Assembly: GCA_963575745.1 (NCBI GenBank)
Contig: CAUYUJ010003681.1
Coordinates: 127,501 to 191,500 of the forward strand
Reading direction: 5' to 3'
Origin: Prorocentrum cordatum
Lineage: Eukaryota; Sar; Dinophyceae; Prorocentrales; Prorocentraceae
Length of the DNA stretch: 64,000 nt
How positions within the stretch are numbered: the first letter of the stretch is position 1; each line of letters begins with the position of its first letter. The notes under the pieces were generated by a model. It was not told the DNA's origin. It was given only the letters and a program-made list of their open reading frames with translations, and searched no databases. The position numbers were made by a program, and so were the translations under genes. Shown here piece by piece: positions 10,498 through 19,930 of this stretch.

Positions 10498-11302
10498 AGA
10501 GCCGCGAGTTCGGCTCGGGCCACGTGTGCGAGCTCACTTGCCGGGGCGGCAGGCAGCGCGTGGAGCTGGCCCCGCCGCCGCCGAGGGCGGCGGCCACACG
10601 TGACGCCGAGAGCCGAGGGCGACGGCCGCACAGGGTGGCTGCGACGGGCGCGCGAGGCACAGACCTCGTCCGCACGACGATCGCAGGGCCGACGGTGACG
10701 CACGAACAACCCACACCCATACCCATAGGGGGGTCGGAGGGAGGAGGACTGGCTATGGGTATGGGTGCGGTTCGTCGGACCCTGGGGGGAGCTCCCGTTC
10801 GAACGGGCACCCCCGTCCGACAACACGCACCCATGGCCCCCTCCGTCCCCCCTTCGGGTATGGGTGCGTGTGGAGCGTTCGTCAGACGGCCACCCCCCAC
10901 CGCTCGCGCTTCTCGGCGCGATTATACACGCCCTCCGCCAGCCTGAGGACCACCGGGTCGAGGGCGTTGGATGCGTCATCAGTTTCGCCGGGTGCGCGCG
11001 TAATCGTCGCGGGCGCTCTACAGCGCGACAGAACCGCCGTGCAGTCTTCGACCCCTGTGTGGGCCTTCTCCGCACACGAGGACCTTGCCAGAAACCACGA
11101 CGACGTGCCAGAAGCCACGACCTTGCCAGGAACCACGACGAGGACCTTGACCTTCTGCACGGCTTCGACGGCGTGCCAGACACCCCGCCCACCCTCTGCG
11201 CGGGTTGTCTTCTTCCGGAGCAATGCAAATCAATGCGATACAAAGCTCGGCATTGCTGGCGCTCCTTGGCAGTATTTGGCATTGGCTTTGAATACCTTGT
11301 AG
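10498..11302 (+). CDS. Possible split reading frame around an inverted-repeat element
   Basis: Before the element (10696-10884) one frame reads SREFGSGHVCELTCRGG and later TDLVRTTIAGPT. Removing the element plus one 5-bp target copy (194 bp) joins this frame to an open frame that runs to 11302. The opposite strand also stays open across the join and there reads DDASNALDPVVLRLAEGVYN (about 10922-11000), so the coding strand is uncertain. No family is recognised. Open frames are common at this GC content, so this is a weak call. Confidence 0.25.
10696..10884. mobile_element. 189-bp inverted-repeat element with GACGG target duplication
   Basis: Outer ends TGACG and CGTCA are inverted. Inside lie CCCATACCC boxes in both orientations and a second inner palindrome around 10790-10835. 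GACGG flanks both sides (10691-10695 and 10885-10889). No coding capacity. Confidence 0.7.
11062..11160 (+). repeat. Short tandem repeat, GCCAGAAACCACGACGA type
   Basis: Three imperfect copies of a 25-30 bp unit (ccttgccagaaaccacgacg) follow one another. Confidence 0.6.
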
Positions 11303-11559
11303 TGCTTTGCACTGCTTTGCGTTCGTTGACGTTGCTGAGAATTAATTGCCATTGCTTGCCGTTATTGTAGTGGCCTCCGGATAGTGAAAACGATTCGGGG
11401 TGCTACCGATTCTGCTTGCAACGGATGACTTGTCGTGTTTAAAAGTAGAGCGGTCGCTCGAGACATCTTCATAAGGTAGAGATGTTGAACTCGCTTGGGC
11501 GACCTTCGGAAATTCGAAAGTGACGATCTCGCGTGAACAGCCAAACTCATGGGATGTCC

Positions 11560-12640
11560 CCTCCCACCTTCCGGGCCTGAATGGCGTCAACCCCCGCCCC
11601 CCCCCGACTCCCCCGTCCTGGGCGTGAATGGCGTCAGCCATGGCGTCGGCCCTCTCCCCCTCCTCTCTCGAGCCTGAATGGCGTCAGCCATGGCGTCAGC
11701 CCCCCCCCCCCCCCGACAGAGTGAAGCTTGAGCGAGCTTCCCCGTCCCTCCCCCCTCCTGGGCCCTGGGCCTGAATGGCGTACGTCAGCCCTCCGCCCCC
11801 CCCCCCTTCCCTCTCCAGACCCCCCTCCCGGGCCTGAATGGCGTCAGCTATGGCGTCAGCTCCCCTCTCCTCCCGACTTCCTCCTCCCGGGCCTGAATGG
11901 CGTCAGCCATGGCGTTCCCCTCCTCCCCCCCTCCTCCCCATGGCTCCCTCCCGGGCCTGAATGGCGTCAACCATCATGGCGTGACCCCCCCGCCCTCCCC
12001 CTCCCCCCGACTCCTCCTCCCTCCCGGGCCTGAATGGCGTCAGCCATGGCGTCCCCCCCCCTCCTCCCCCATGGCGTCAGCCATCCGCCAGCCCGGCCTT
12101 CCTCGCCCCCCCTTCCCCCGACTTCCTCCTCCCTGGCCTGAATGGCGTCAGTCATGGCGTTCCCCCCCCTCTGCCTCTCCATGGTTCTGTCCCATCCCTC
12201 CCCCTTGGCTTTGGCCTGAATGGGGTCAGCATGGCTGTGATGCCCCTCCCTCCCCTTCCTCCCCCGATTCCTCTCCTGGCCTGACGGGGGTCAGCCATGG
12301 CGTGCCCCCCTCCCCCCCCCTCCTCCTCGCGGGCCTGAATGGCGTCAGCCATGGCGTCAAACCCCCCCCCCCCCAGATCCCCATTGCGGGCTTGAATGGC
12401 GTCAGCCATGGCGTCAGCTCCCCCCCCCCCTCTCCCGGACTTCCTCCTTCCGGGCCTGAATGNNNNNNNNNNNNNNNNNNNNNNNNNNNNNNNNNNNNNN
12501 NNNNNNNNNNNNNNNNNNNNNNNNNNNNNNNNNNNNNNNNNNNNNNNNNNNNNNNNNNNNNNCCCCTGCCCCCCTCTTCCCTCCCGGGCCTGAATGGCGT
12601 CAGTCCCCCCCCCGACAGAGCGAAGCTTGAGCGAGGTCGA
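11560..12640 (+). repeat. C-rich minisatellite with GGGCCTGAATGGCGTCAGCC core
   Basis: More than a dozen copies of the core GGGCCTGAATGGCGTC, often followed by AGCCATGGCGTC, are separated by variable C-rich spacers. The unit length varies between about 50 and 110 bp. Near-identical cores with variable homopolymer spacers suggest amplification with slippage. The array contains the assembly gap. Confidence 0.9.
12463..12562. other. Assembly gap of 100 N
   Basis: Exactly 100 undetermined bases inside the C-rich array, most likely a scaffolding gap of unknown true size. Confidence 0.98.
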
Positions 12641-12692
12641 GCCCACGCTCTCAGAAACTTATTCATACGCCAGATCGGCGGATTTGCAATTT
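12607..12692 (+). repeat. Array-terminal sequence shared with 23470-23545
   Basis: After the last C-run come GACAGAGCGAAGCTTGAGCG, CCCACGCTC and CCAGATCGGCGGAT in order. The same boxes in the same order close the second C-rich array. A shortened copy of the first box lies at 11717-11738. Confidence 0.7.
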
Positions 12693-12694
12693 CT

Positions 12695-12845
12695 CGAGGA
12701 ATTCCGAGGAACCCTTAGCAACCCAAGCAAGGCAAGCAAGAAACCCCGAGGAACCCAAGCAAGGAACCCCGAGGAGCCCAAGCAAGGAACCCTGGCGAGG
12801 AGCCCGAGCAATCCCAGGGAACCTCGGGAAACCCAATCAAATAAC
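12695..12845 (+). repeat. Minisatellite, ACCCAAGCAAGGAACCCCGA type
   Basis: About six imperfect copies of a 20-25 bp unit (cccgaggaacccaagcaagg). Confidence 0.75.
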
Positions 12846-12849
12846 CCAA

Positions 12850-13760
12850 ACCGAAGAAACCCGTGCCCTCCCGGGAACTTCTTGGGACCCTCTTTGGGCC
12901 TCTGGGGCCTCCCGGGGCCTTCCTGCACCCCCAAAGCCCCGATATACCAGAGACTCCCATGTGCCCCTCGGATCGCCCAAGAAGGCCCAAGGAGGCTGTA
13001 CAATGGCTCCCCGATGTTGTGATCTGTTAGCAGCGTGGACACCTGGAGGTCTCCACCCCGTCCCGAGGGCGTTTCTTTTTCATGCCGCACAGTGTATTGA
13101 TTGTCCCGAGGCCCGGAACAGATGCCGACATTGGAAACGAACTGGCCACAATTGTCCCGATACGGCAGATGTTTGGCAGAGCGCCCCACGAGGGCCCATG
13201 GTCGGGCGGGGCGAGAGGGGGTCATCGAGAAAGGGCGTGCTCGAAATCTGCTGTAGGAAGTTGGTTTTCGCCCAAGCCGCCGGGCGTTTTCCTCGATACA
13301 CGGCCGCCTCCGGCGCCAAGGGGTGCTGGGATAATCAGCAGCATGCGTCATTGGTCCGAAAGATACCCGTACCCGGGGCCAGCCAAGGTGAGATGGGCCG
13401 TCCGGGGGATTGGGCGCTTGCCATTGTGCCCGGTCAGCTGGCCCCGCGCGCGCCAGTGCAGCATCCGCGCGTCAAGACGCAACGGCGCGCTCGATGGTTG
13501 GGTGTCTGATTGCAGCGACAAGTGCTGGTTTTTGTTAGGGACGTCTCGGGGCATCGTGGTGCGTGCGCGGTTCAAAGCCGCCCATATGTGGCGGCGCCTG
13601 TCGCAATCGATAAAGAGTTACATGTCTTTGCTATCCTGGCAACCAATGCGTCTGGGCCTGCCCTGAGGAACGACGTTGCAATGTCGCGCCCCCCGGGGCC
13701 GCAGCGGCCACGTCGGGGACGGCTCTGGAGGGCATGATATGTGCTCGAGAGCGTTTTGGG
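12850..13760. other. Stretch without a supportable gene
   Basis: High-GC sequence with open frames on both strands but no domain or splice support. It includes the dispersed repeat at 13225-13335. Confidence 0.4.
13225..13335 (+). repeat. Dispersed repeat, CTCGATACACGG-CCTCCGGCGCC type, copy 1
   Basis: About 110 bases align with 27950-28060. Shared boxes are TTTGCTG/TCTGCTG, GTTGGTTTTCGCCC / GCTGGTTTCGGCCC, and CCTCGATACA followed by GCCTCCGGCGCC. Confidence 0.6.
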
Positions 13761-13767
13761 CTTGCCG

Positions 13768-13905
13768 CCACCTCGGCTAGGTACGGGGACCTGCTTGAAA
13801 CCACCGAAACATACCCGGACCTAGCTGGGGTGAGCTGCGGCACCCCGGCTAGGTACGGGTGTGTTTTTGGGTTTTCATGGGGCAACCGTACCTAGCTGGG
13901 GTGAT
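13768..13905. repeat. Two consecutive foldback units with CTAGGTACGG arms
   Basis: CACC-CGGCTAGGTACGG at 13770 and 13844 faces CGGACCTAGCTGGGGTG at 13815 and CCGTACCTAGCTGGGGTG at 13886. This gives two hairpins of about 65 bp side by side. Confidence 0.7.
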
Positions 13906-15890
13906 CCGCAGACGGCCGGCCAAGGGGGGCGGCTTCTGGCGACCTCGCCCAGGGCACAGATTCGCGATGTCTCTGCATCGAGCAATTCGCGATAGGGCGG
14001 TTGTCGTGCAATGACGTTCGCGCCAGAGTTGTTCGCATGCGCCCCCGAGTGCGCGTTGACTCCTCAACGCCCGGATGTGTGTCTGGGGGCGCGCCTCCGC
14101 AGTAGCTGGTCTACATCGACAACAACCAACGCAGGGTCGGGCACTCCGCCGATTCGAACGCACGTGCGATCGGTGCTAACGTGCGCCCCGAGAAGACAGC
14201 GGTCTGTAATGCTCGATCGGCTGTCGTTTCTACACTTGTGCAGCCGCCGTCAGCTGCGACGAACCGCCCCCCGGGCCCCTTGCCACCCTGTCTAGGTAAG
14301 GGTACGGGTATTTTTCGCGCTCGAGAATGCGGCTGATTCGCTGAACCCCCTTCGTGCCACTCGTCCGCCCTGACAGGGTGGTTCATACCCCAATCCCCGA
14401 GCTCCGCCCCAAAAGTAAGCCTCTGAGAACAGGGGGGGAACTTCGGGATACACCCCGAGAGGGGGTATTCGGTTGCACCCCTATCGAGGACGCAAGTCTC
14501 CCCATCGCTTATCCATGAGTTGGGCCCCAGACTGTTGGTCCACTCGAAGATCACGAAGTCCCCAGACTCCCAACGTCATGTTTTTCCATGCCGTCGAATG
14601 CCACAGGTCTCGAATCACTCCCCGGGACCAGCTTTTCGCCCGGAGACGCTTTTTGACGGTCCCGAGGCTTGGTGTGGGCCCTGCAGGGCCGAAAACGGCC
14701 CAAAAACCGTGCGTCGTGATCTCCTCACGACTCGAGCGACGGGTCCTGGGTCTGGGACAGGGGTCGGCATCCTCGCTGCGGTGGCCGGCTGGCCCAGACG
14801 TCGCGGGGCGCGGGGAGGCCAGCAGGGCTGGACCTAAACGCTGTTTTGCTGGACTTCCGCTGTGTGCCATGTTTCGTGTTGGCCAGGAGGTGCCGGAAAG
14901 CGGGTGGAGCAGAACGGAAAACACAACGAAACCCAAACGAGAACGAGCGTTTCGATCCAGCCCTGAGGGCCAGCGGGCGCTCAGGGGCCCGCCGCCGGCG
15001 GCCGCCGAGGCTGCGACGCCCGCGGCGCCGCCGCCGCCGCCCGCCTGGCAGGCGGCGGGGGGGGGGGGGCCCAGGGACGGCAGAGGCGGCGAGGACGGCG
15101 AGGAGGTCCTGGCCACGTGGGCATGCCCGCGTCGCGAAAAGCTCAGGACGGCGGTCGTTCTGAATGTTCGGCCTGTGGGTCAAGCGGTGGCGAAGCGTCC
15201 TGGCTCGCCTAAAGCCCTGTCGAACAATGTTTTAAGAACCTCTTGTGGCTTCCACGAAATGTTCTCAGAACATGTCTGGCGGATGTCGTCGTGTTTTAGC
15301 ACATCGGGTTAATGTTCTTGTTCCAAGAACAGTTTTGGGTTCTACGAACATTTCCCTATAGGACTATAGGACTGCCGGGACGGTCGGTCCCTGCTCAACA
15401 GAGGGCCCCCCCGGACCATCCACAGTCAAACACCCCGGGTGAAAGAGACCAATCCCAGGGAATGAACGGGTCGGGCTTTCCGGGGGCCCGTACTGACGAA
15501 TCAGATATCGCATGTCTGGCCACGGAGACCTCGGGGCCAGGAACAGATTCACTGTACCATGTTATGCCTGTGCACCGCTTAGAGGCAGCTGGCGGCCCAA
15601 GCACAATGCATCGTATAGTTGTTCAACGCCTGCCGCCAACCGAAGCGGCTGGAACATTCTACATTATACTGGTTTCGTAGCGTTTCTGCTAAGCCTCATG
15701 GGGCAGAGCCCAGATACCTTAGTGTATATTCACGTGGTCCCCAAGACAGTTTGCACCCCCCGGCGATAGCGGGCGTGACCAGGATTGGGCAGAGGGGGGA
15801 GGGGGCCAGTCACATCACGATTCGCGCCGGCGCCGTGGGGGGTGCACGGGAGGGGGAGTGGCGGGGCCGGTCACGGGGGTTATCATGAGA
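13906..15890. other. Non-coding stretch with short inverted repeats
   Basis: CCACCCTGT at 14283 and ACAGGGTGG at 14375 form an inverted pair. 14990-15075 is a GCC-rich tract. No gene is supported. Confidence 0.4.
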
Positions 15891-15899
15891 AAGAAACAG

Positions 15900-16122
15900 C
15901 GGTTTCATGCTGCCGATGTCAGTCCAATGCAGAAAACATAATGCGGTGCTCCGCGCGGCTTCCTTGAATTTGTGGAGGACCCTCCCTGGCGGCGCCGCCC
16001 CTGGCGCGCTCCGTGCACGAAGGAGGAGGGCCCAGCGCCGATCCAACAAATCCGCCCAGTCCTCCGACAGTTTTTTTATGTTTATACAGTTTTGTGCTCC
16101 TCCCGCCATTTTTTTCGGCCCG
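15900..16122. mobile_element. Diverged copy of the CTGGCGCGCTCCG inverted-repeat family
   Basis: The core CGCCGCCCCTGGCGCGCTCC, and the following CCAGCGC-GATCCAA-AA-TCCGC then TTTTTATGTT boxes, match the element at 17128-17325 in the same order. The outer arms (AAACATAA near 15936 and its complement near 16078) are partly inverted. It is more decayed than the other copy. Confidence 0.55.
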
Positions 16123-16124
16123 GC

Positions 16125-16990
16125 AGCCACAGTGATGACCTTGTCACCGAAAAATGCTCACCTCCTCAGGAAATCTTGGCTGCAGCGCCGCAGCGTCACA
16201 GTATGGAAGCCATCGAGACACCGAAAAGTAAACATCCCGCCGTCGCCAGTTGTCCTCTTCCTTGTGGAGCCATCCCGCAATTGCAGGCGTCAGCCCTAAG
16301 GGGTCGGCAGAGGAACGAGGACTTGCTTCATTAGCGCTGTTCGAACTCTCCCTCAGGCGTAGTCTCGCTTTCGGAGCAGCAGTGTTGACTGTCGGATCCA
16401 TACCACCAGCCTGATACATATCCATACCCGTATGATTCGCATAACCTTATCCCTATGCCGATCTCAATACTTCACTGAGTTTATGGGTGTTCACCCCCAA
16501 GATTGTCACCGCCTTTGGGCTGATACATTTTAGGGGTAGGGATGAGCTCGAGGCTTGTTGCAGTAGTTCACTTCCTCGGCTCTGCGGTGCCTGGGAGTAG
16601 TTAATTCTCGTATCTGGCACCGATGCTTCATTCGCAAGAAAGCTAATGAGTTCCTCCTATTTAGTGCAACCCTCGTCATCTTCACGATCCTGCTGCTCTT
16701 CTCCTGCTCATCTTGCTCCTGCTCCCGGTCCTGCTGACCCCTTGCTCCTCCCCGAGCTCGGGCTCTTGCTGCCCTTCCTCCCCCTTCGCAAATTTAACCC
16801 TTTTCCCTCTTCGTCCCAGTGATGTGCTTCATGGCGTACCCGATGGCTTGTTGATGGTTGCCCGATGGCTTGTTGAATGGTTGCGTTCCGCAGTCCCCAG
16901 CCGTTTTTCCTCTCGCCGTTCACAGCGCCGAGCTCGCCTCGCGGCACCGTCCTCACGAGCTCGCCCGACCCTCGGCCGCTCCCAGCAGAT
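16125..16990. other. Upstream region of the plastid-protein gene, no gene seen
   Basis: Lower-GC, mostly unique sequence with no supported exon. A pyrimidine-rich stretch ending CCCAGCAG just before the start codon at 16997 is a plausible acceptor for the spliced leader. Confidence 0.4.
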
Positions 16991-16996
16991 CCCGCC

Positions 16997-17496
16997 ATGG
17001 CCCGCTCCGCGTCCCTGCTGCTCGCCTGCGCCGTCGCGGCCGCTGCCGCCCTGTTCGTGGGCGCTCTCGCGCTGTCCTTCGTCGGCGCCTCCCCGGCGGG
17101 CCTCCGCGCGGGCCGGCGCGCCCCCTCTAGGGGAACAAAAAGTGACAGAACCAAAATTTCTCAGGTCCGCGCGGATTCCTCGGGTCCGCGCTGGGGCCCC
17201 CTGGCGACGCCTCCGGCGCCGCCCCTGGCGCGCTCCGCGCGCCAGGGGCGGGGGGTCCAGCGCGGATCCAAGAAGTCCGCGCGGACCTCCGAATTTTTAT
17301 GTTCATGCCATTTTTCGTTCCCGTACCCTCTGTGGAGATGCAGTTCTTCGGCGGGCCGCCGGTGACGACCACGCCTCCGCCGCCCGCGGGATTTAGCCTG
17401 GGAGACGTGGGCGGGAACAACTACGTGATCTCGATGACCATCCTCTTCTTCGGGTCGGTGCTCGCGAACGCCAACGGGTTTTTCGGGCCCTGGTGA
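16997..17496 (+). CDS. Predicted plastid-targeted small single-span membrane protein
   Basis: Removing the inverted-repeat element and one CCCTCT target copy (203 nt, 2 modulo 3) joins exon 16997-17128 to 17332-17496 and gives a 98-residue precursor. Residues 1-27 form a hydrophobic signal peptide. Residues 28-44 begin FVGA and are rich in Arg and Ala (LRAGRRAPS), the bipartite pattern known for peridinin plastids. The predicted mature part starts near VEMQFFGG, has a Pro/Thr-rich linker, a hydrophobic span at about residues 75-91 (YVISMTILFFGSVLANA), and ends GFFGPW before TGA. Inference: a thylakoid or photosystem small subunit; I do not recognise the family. An alternative GT-AG intron (17165-17337) also keeps the frame, adds 12 residues before the join and starts exon 2 at the following ATG. 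A pyrimidine-rich tract with CAG just before the ATG could accept the spliced leader. Confidence 0.65.
17128..17325. mobile_element. Introner-like inverted-repeat element inside the plastid-protein gene
   Basis: Arms of about 75 bp are inverted: GGGAAC and AGGTCCGCGCGG on the left (17131, 17163) face CCGCGCGGACCT and GTTCCC on the right (17276, 17317). CCCTCT lies at both sides (17123-17128 and 17326-17331), as expected for a target-site duplication. Removing element plus one target copy restores the frame. It has no coding capacity. Introners built from such elements are described in dinoflagellates; assignment here rests on structure only. Confidence 0.7.
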
Positions 17497-17499
17497 AAA

Positions 17500-18885
17500 T
17501 GAGCGGCGGCCCGCCAGCGCCAGCGGACGGTGCACACAGCCTGAGAATAACTTTCGGCGGCGTTCAGATTGGCCGCGGAGATCGTGCCGTTTCGGCGGCA
17601 TTTGGATTTGCGCGCTGCTCACGCGTCGCGTTGTTTTCTCCAAGGCCGTGCGTTTCTTATGTGCCTCATTTTCAGACGGCACGAGCATTAATCGGCTACT
17701 CGGCGCAGTATAGTATGAAAAGAACGGTATCCCGATGATTCGTTGATGGTACCCTGGCGGCAGCCTGCGGTCGACGATGGTCTTCAGATTGTGTCGCCGA
17801 TGACCTCTTCACGCTGCTGGACGGTGACCGGACGGCTCGATGGCGGTGTCCCGACAACGTCTTGGTTGCGTACCGAGGCCATGGCGATGCCGTCCCGATG
17901 GTGCCCCGACGGTTTTTGTTGGTGGTGTCGCACTGGTGTCCCGGTGGTGCCCCTCCTGATGGAGTCCAGGCGGTGTCCAAAATGGTGCTTCGGTGGTCTG
18001 TGGACGGTGCCCCGAGAGCGTGTTGATAGTGCCTATGTTGTGTTCGGCTGGAGGTCAGCGCTGCGCCGACGGCTTGCTGATGGTCTTCCCACCGTGTCCC
18101 GATGACGAGATGGTTCATGCCATGTGGGTTGCCCGGTAGTCTGATGTGGTTGTCCAGATGAAGGCTTGATGCTTTGATGGCAGCACCCTGACGGTGAATT
18201 GTGAGACACGCGTGGGTTGCAAACGGGTTCACACAGGGGCAGGTTACGAAACGAAGCATAGTACTTCGAGTCCATGAGTTGTCGCCCCGTACAGGTATGA
18301 TCCATAGGCCAAATTCGGCATTGAATGCGTAACTTATGGCGAGTCGTATGCAGCAAAACATGAGCCTCGCGTTGGCCATACGTGAACCACCTGTGAGTGT
18401 TACCCTACATCGGAGTTCGTCACATTGAGGACACTTCAGCAATGGATGATGCTAGAATGCAAGCCGTGTTGAACCAACTGATCATCAGACACGCCTCACA
18501 TCTTATCAACATGTCGATGTCAGATGCGATATTATTTCGATTTCATCGCGAACGTGGCAATCATGACATGCGATGCGACTAAGAACACTATCGGAGCCCA
18601 AATAAGGACCGATGTGTATCACACGTGAGGCACACAGCAAGCACATGTGACCCCGATGCGATGCGAAGCAGCATCATGGAGATGGTGTGTACATTGTCGC
18701 GTGTGACCCGGCTACGTGTAAGCGTGAGTCAAATGTGGGCATCATTGGCACCGCATGTGAATCAGCACCCCCACTACCTGACCTCCGCCTGCAGGCCGCT
18801 CCAAGCATCAGATTGGGTTCACTCGGCAATGTTTGTGGAAGTACTCGGCATATTGTGTTCATTCGTTCCAGGCTAACGAGGAAGA
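17500..18885. other. Stretch with degenerate GGTGTCCCGATGG repeats, no gene
   Basis: From about 17745 to 18120 the plus strand carries degenerate GGTG(T/C)CCCGA(T/C)GG units. A minus-strand frame (17696-18442) runs through them and is rich in His, Thr and Arg, as expected from the repeat. 18120-18885 is unique and shows no gene. Confidence 0.5.
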
Positions 18886-18889
18886 GAAG

Positions 18890-19345
18890 GGGGGAGGAGA
18901 GGATGGGGAATGAGGGGGAGGTGGAGGAGGATCAGGTGGAGGTGGGAGGAGGAAGAGTGCGATCAGGGGAGGGTGGGGGAAGGAGAGAGGGGGGTAGGAG
19001 CCTGGGGGGACAGGAGGGGGATAAGAGGATGAGGAGGAGGAGGAGGAGGAGGAGGAGGATGAAACCCTTTTCGAATTCCCGAGGATTTCCGAAACCACTC
19101 TTCTATCCAGTTGTCTGCGGCAAGCCCCGCCACCGTGCACCCCAGCGTTCTGGGTGGCGACTTTTCGGACGGGCACGCGTGGCCGTCAGATGTGGCACAT
19201 CATGCTTCCAGGCAGAGGAGGAGGATGGGACGACGATTATGATGTTGACGAGGAGAAGGTGAAGCAGGACGAGGAGGAGGAGGAGCAGGAGCAGGAGCAG
19301 GATGAGGAGGCAGAGGAGGAGGAGAAGGAGAAGAAGAGAAACGCC
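18890..19345 (+). repeat. Purine-rich GAG/GGA microsatellite region
   Basis: GA-rich tracts lie at 18885-19062 and 19222-19345 around about 150 bases of unique sequence. Confidence 0.85.
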
Positions 19346-19379
19346 GTCACCTGTGACACTTTTCGTCTTCATTGGTTGA

Positions 19380-19930
19380 GGAGCTCTCATGGGGCTTCTT
19401 TTGGCCGTCTTGGGGCTGTCTTCGGGCTCCTCTGGGGCATTCTTGGGGGTACATTGGGCCTTCTTCGGGCCCACTTGGACCGTTGTGGGTCCTCTTATGC
19501 CATCTTGGGGCTCTTTTTGGCCTTCGTAAGGCCCTCTCTGCCGTATAGATGGTGTACTCATTAGGGCCGTCGTGGGTCCGTCTTGCCGCCGGCTTGGGCT
19601 GTCAGAGAGCATTATACAGTCGTGTTGGGTCTTTCCGGAGGGCCTCTTGGGCCGTCTTGGGGCCGTCTTGGAGGCCTCTTGGGCCATCGCGGGATCCACT
19701 TGGGCCGTCTTGGGAATTGTTGGGGGCCCTTGGGCCTGTTCTGGGGCATTCTCAGGAGCTTCTTGGGCCATCTTGAGCTGACGGGGGCCCGAAAAGGGGA
19801 GACTTCGAACATCTTTCACAAACCTTTCGGGAATTAATGTTTTTCGCTTCTTCGGACCCTGTTGTGGGTCCTCTTGTGGCCCTCTTGGGCGATCTTGGAG
19901 CCAGGCATCGTATGCAATCGCGGCGGCTCT
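19380..19930 (+). repeat. CTTGGG satellite block 2
   Basis: Monomers of the GGGCCGTCTTGGGGCC type, with one spacer at about 19790-19860 (CCCGAAAAGGGGAGA, CAAACCTTTCG, ATTAATGTTTTTCGC). Confidence 0.8.

Noticed and set aside
9875-10900. 341-codon minus-strand frame
   Set aside because: It runs straight through the inverted-repeat element at 10696-10884 and through GC-rich non-repeat sequence without any recognisable domain. The element-free join is a better, though still weak, hypothesis.
11560-12640. Regularly spaced repeats that superficially resemble a CRISPR array
   Set aside because: Spacers are variable C-runs, not unique sequence, unit length is irregular, and the context is eukaryotic nuclear DNA.
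17696-18442. 248-codon minus-strand frame beginning MLKCPQCDELRC
   Set aside because: Only the first residues look like a Cys motif; most of the frame is translation of degenerate GGTGTCCCGATGG repeats.
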